Below, piece after piece: positions 60,534 through 64,000 of a stretch of DNA of 64,000 bases. How positions within the stretch are numbered: position 1 is the first letter of the stretch; each line of letters opens with the position of its first letter. Source of the DNA: Anarhynchus alexandrinus (taxonomy: Eukaryota; Chordata; Aves; Charadriiformes; Charadriidae). The notes beneath the pieces are model-generated. The model was not told the DNA's origin. It saw only the letters and a list, made by a program, of their open reading frames with translations, and did not search any database. A program made the position numbers and the translations under genes. The DNA is taken from assembly GCA_008711295.1 (NCBI GenBank), contig VUYV01000121.1, positions 124,001 to 188,000 on the forward strand, in the 5' to 3' direction.

Positions 60534-63500
60534 GCTTCATCCTGATCCAGTGGCCGGCTGACATCTACAGCATCCTGCCACAGGTGCCTTCTGCTTTGGT
60601 AGCTCACTCAATGGGTTTATACAGTAAATCTTCCATGCTTATGAACCCTACAGGAAGCAGAACAGTTTCCAGAAGATGTACGGTGTTTGTATTTTCAGAA
60701 ACCTCTGAAACCTTGTCCCCCAAAACCCCCAGACCACAACAGCCACTCCCCAACCCCCAAGTAGCCTGAGATCTCAGAAGCATGGAGATGCCAGAATTTA
60801 CTCCAGCAGTACAACCCTAATTTAGTCTCTTTTTATCATGACATAGACACTGTCTTTAAACACAGGAGAAAACATTAAACACATTGTAACAAAATACCTA
60901 AAATTATGACATACATCTGTAATCTGTTTTGGTGATTTCTAATGTTTGGGTTTTGTGATTTTGTTTGTTTGTTTTTTAAACACACAATGGCATGCAATCT
61001 TTCTACTATGTATACATACTACAAATTGTGCACCTACACCCCAGAAGATACTTATTTGAGAACCTTTTATTTCAACTACGTAAGCAAAACCACTACTTTA
61101 CAGACTGAAAATACGTTCCAGAAGGCACACTCCGATTTGCTTGGCACTGCCCCACACTCAAGGCTCTGTAAAGGGCCCCTCAACCAACTAACTCGCCCTA
61201 ACTGAGGAGCAATTCTGCTGTGCTCCGAGGACTTGTTCTCCTTTCCTCACCAACACCACCTGAAGGAGGGACAGAAACTGCCCTAAACCACAGGCGGTAG
61301 TCCCTGGACTTTTTAGTCTGACCATCAAGATAGAAAGAGGGGATGAGTCAGTGAACCTCTGCTTTTGACAAGGTAAGTTGTGAGCAAATCAATATGAAAA
61401 CACCAAGTACGAGTTACCTGCTGTTTATGACAAAAACCTTGTTTTCTCCGTTATCGCAGTCAGTATAAATCCAGGGTGTCACACAGGTTCCTCACATATG
61501 TCCAGGGCAGAGAAGGGTTTCTTACAGGGACACGTATCTCCAGAACCATTGCTTCAGTGCTAACAGTCTTCCCCTGACTCTTTTCACTTCTCTGCTCAGA
61601 GCCCACAGACAGCCACAAAACACTGGCTCTTTTATAATTAAAAAGATTTTTTTTTTCCAGCTCAGTTGTTGTTGGAGCTTTCTGCACGTTTACAATCCAA
61701 ACTTCAGGACTAAAAAGTACCACAAACTTTGCCTCACAGACACCCTTCAACACAGATCTGGATGCTACAACCCCGGGTTTTGTCAGCAGTTTCCATTTTC
61801 TCTGTATAGCCATTTATGTTTTAATATACCAAATGGACCCCTTTACAGATTGCACAGAGACTGGATTTTGTTGCAGATAAACCATCTGGTGGCAGCATCA
61901 GTGTCTGCCAGGAGGAGTCAGTGGCTGCACCACACTCCAGGTTCAGTACTTCAGTATTTTTCTTAAACTTACAAAAGCAAATTGGCACTGCTCTGTACTT
62001 AGGAATCTGGGAATACTTAAAGCTTCCCAGGGTACATTTAAACAGGTAATATCTGCAAGTGCTAATTTTGCATAAACACTGGAAATGTTTATTAAAGGCA
62101 GAGACAATATAGTATCAATTAGGAAGTGTTCAGCAACTAGCTAATAATAGACAAAATAATCACCTTTGGCTCTTCAGCTGTCTTTACAAGTGTTTAATGA
62201 TGAAAATATCAAAGTTAAATGAGCGTAATTAAAGAGACTTCTCCTCACATACCTTTCTGTCCTTAAATATTTAAGTTATATAGATAGATCAAATATTTAG
62301 ACCTGCAAAGGTACAACTTAACTACACCTTCCCCTTCACTTCTGCACAGTCACGGTATGTTGTCAGGGTCAACCTAATAGCAAAACCACCTCCAGTTCAG
62401 GGGGAGACCAGGCCATGCAGCACTCGCTGTGCTAAAGGGGTGACTTCCTGCTTCTTGATCAGCATCTATACATTGACTCGTGGCTGCTGCACCACAGGAA
62501 TGCCACCAGCTCTCATGGCACATCTCTACTTTCTTGTTTTCTCCTTTCCTTTCTATCCCTGTTGTGCACACTCCAGGCCTGGTTAGCACTAACTCTTACC
62601 CAAACTATGAGGAATTGCAGCTTGAGATGATGCAGGAATTGAGATGATGCACCTGAGGTCAGCCTGGTGAGCGTGCACGGTTAGCAATTTGGGCAGGCAG
62701 TGTTTTCCCCGGGCTGTCACCATTACCACCTTCCTAGCAGCTTCTGCAGTAACACAGTCTCCATATCAGCTCTCAAGTACCGACACTGGGAAATGCTAAA
62801 GTCGCTGCTGGGCACTGCAAGAGACTCAACAGCATCTCTTCAGCTGCCTCTTGTCCTCTTCTGCTCAGCAAGGAACTGCCCGGAGGGAGGCTTCAGATGG
62901 TTGCAGGACCTTTAAGCAAAATCCTCCCTCTCCAGGAGGAACACCCTCCACATCCTCGCTGCCTCTCACTCACATTTCAGCCCCTTACCCAGCACTTCAA
63001 CAGCCAGGCATTGGAGAATCACCCTTCCTTCAAGCCATATTTAGTTGAAATTTGCCATTGTTTACTCACACTGTGGGAAAAACATTATTGCACTACCGCT
63101 GCTTTCAAATATTAAGTGACTTACAAGAAATACTAATGTAACCGAGATCAGTTCTTCTTTCTCACCCCCTCCCCCCAAATCCATAGCACTGAGAGCTGCT
63201 TTTCTTTAGAGTCCTTCCCACAGGCTTGCACGTGTCAGAGATTAGCAGACAATGCAGAATTGTCTGCGAGCATGTTGGCAGGAAACAGTTAGTGTCAAAT
63301 TAGCCGAGTTAACATGATAGATTGTGATAAATTGAATGCTTGGGGTAGTACGTGCTTGAGCTATGTGGTGCTGTGGATCACAGCAAATCTATTTCCTAAA
63401 ACCTCTAACTGGGCAATTTCATCCATATAAAAATGCTACTAAATATGCCTCTGCTCGTTGTCAGACAGTTTCCTCTCCTTTTCAGCAGCTATAAAACATA

Positions 63501-64000
63501 TGGGGTTTATGCTGCTAAGAGCCTTTGTAAATCATGCGGTAATACCTATGGGTTATACTTAGCTATAGACATGTCTTCAGCTGATGTCAATTGTTGTAGC
63601 TGCCTTGACGTCAGAGCCAAGATTATTTACAGCAGCTGAGCACCTCTCCTGCTGTGCTCAGCACTTACAAAGGTAGGCAAACGAGATGTGGTTGTGCTTT
63701 AGGTTTAGGAGGACTTTTAAGCAGAACTTGGTCTTGAGAAAGTAAAGCCAGGCAGTCACTCAAATCTGGCCCTTGTCTGTTTGAACTTTCAAAGAGTAGA
63801 TGCCTAGATATCAGTTAGCCTTGACCCTCTCCTGCTCACCACTCTTGCTGCCCTTTACCTTACATGGCACAAACTTAAAGAAACATCTCTGACAATAACA
63901 TAAATACATACATATATAAACGTGTTTACCATTTGTCTCACCCTCCTAAAGGAGAGGACGAGAACCACCTTTTAGTAGGAACACCTAGGACAATACCGAA
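60534..64000. other. Unique non-coding stretch, end part possibly conserved
   Basis: No gene or repeat recognised; T/G low complexity at 60951-60978. The last part (about 63240-63650) carries TAAT-type words and two CRE-like sites and looks like candidate regulatory DNA. Confidence 0.45.
63606..63613. promoter_or_regulatory. Perfect CRE palindrome (TGACGTCA)
   Basis: This is the full consensus site for CREB/ATF factors. A one-mismatch version, TGATGTCA, lies 24 bp upstream at 63582-63589. In a CpG-depleted genome a retained CpG in this word hints at constraint, but one 8-bp site can occur by chance. Confidence 0.3.

Noticed and set aside
1..64000. Bacterial or phage features such as operons, CRISPR arrays, Shine-Dalgarno sites
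   Set aside because: Repeat content and base composition are those of a vertebrate; no regularly spaced repeats or long coding frames exist.
1..64000. tRNA, rRNA or microRNA genes
   Set aside because: I saw no intact cloverleaf with A and B boxes and no rRNA text; microRNA hairpins cannot be judged reliably by eye, so none is called.

Overview
The window looks like non-coding DNA from a bird nuclear genome. The main evidence is the repeat content. There are many copies of the CR1 LINE, with the characteristic 3' end built on repeats of ATTCTATGATT and the tail text 'ggtcccttccaacc'. There are avian ERVL-type LTRs and worn remnants of older amniote CR1/L3-like LINEs and tRNA-derived SINEs. 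The DNA is AT-rich, the reading frames are short and random, and I recognise no protein-coding exon, tRNA, rRNA, CRISPR array or bacterial/phage gene. The three runs of N (3326-3416, 33163, 43773-43804) indicate a draft assembly. I cannot name the species or locus; intergenic and intronic DNA would look the same.

Layout. 1-3112: unique sequence. 3113-3871: a perfect 213-bp direct repeat flanking an assembly gap and an open CR1 endonuclease fragment. 3872-22336: mostly unique, with one CR1 3' end (7187), two tRNA-SINE remnants (8397 plus, 15462 minus) and one old amniote repeat (16555). 22337-25198: an LTR cluster, made of a full-length solo LTR on the minus strand, a related LTR fragment and a separate plus-strand LTR end. 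27350-28140 and 29966-30715: two old CR1/L3-like remnants, the second still translating to reverse-transcriptase blocks. 33431-43892: a CR1-dense block of six insertions, two of which keep pieces of the rarely preserved ORF1 esterase domain. 46985-47110 and 53160-53480: old repeats. 54720-54860: a very small CpG-dense patch. 56584-57341: a 5'-truncated CR1 with its RT C-terminus. 57342-64000: unique sequence with some stretches that look like conserved non-coding DNA.

The elements do not form a pathway. The window records successive transposon waves in neutral DNA, with a few motif clusters (36844-36987 and 63582-63613) that could be cis-regulatory but cannot be proven so from one sequence. 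I found no previously undescribed system. The most useful leads are the 213-bp repeat around the gap, the 248-bp segment shared by two LTR copies, the esterase-bearing CR1 copies and the motif clusters.
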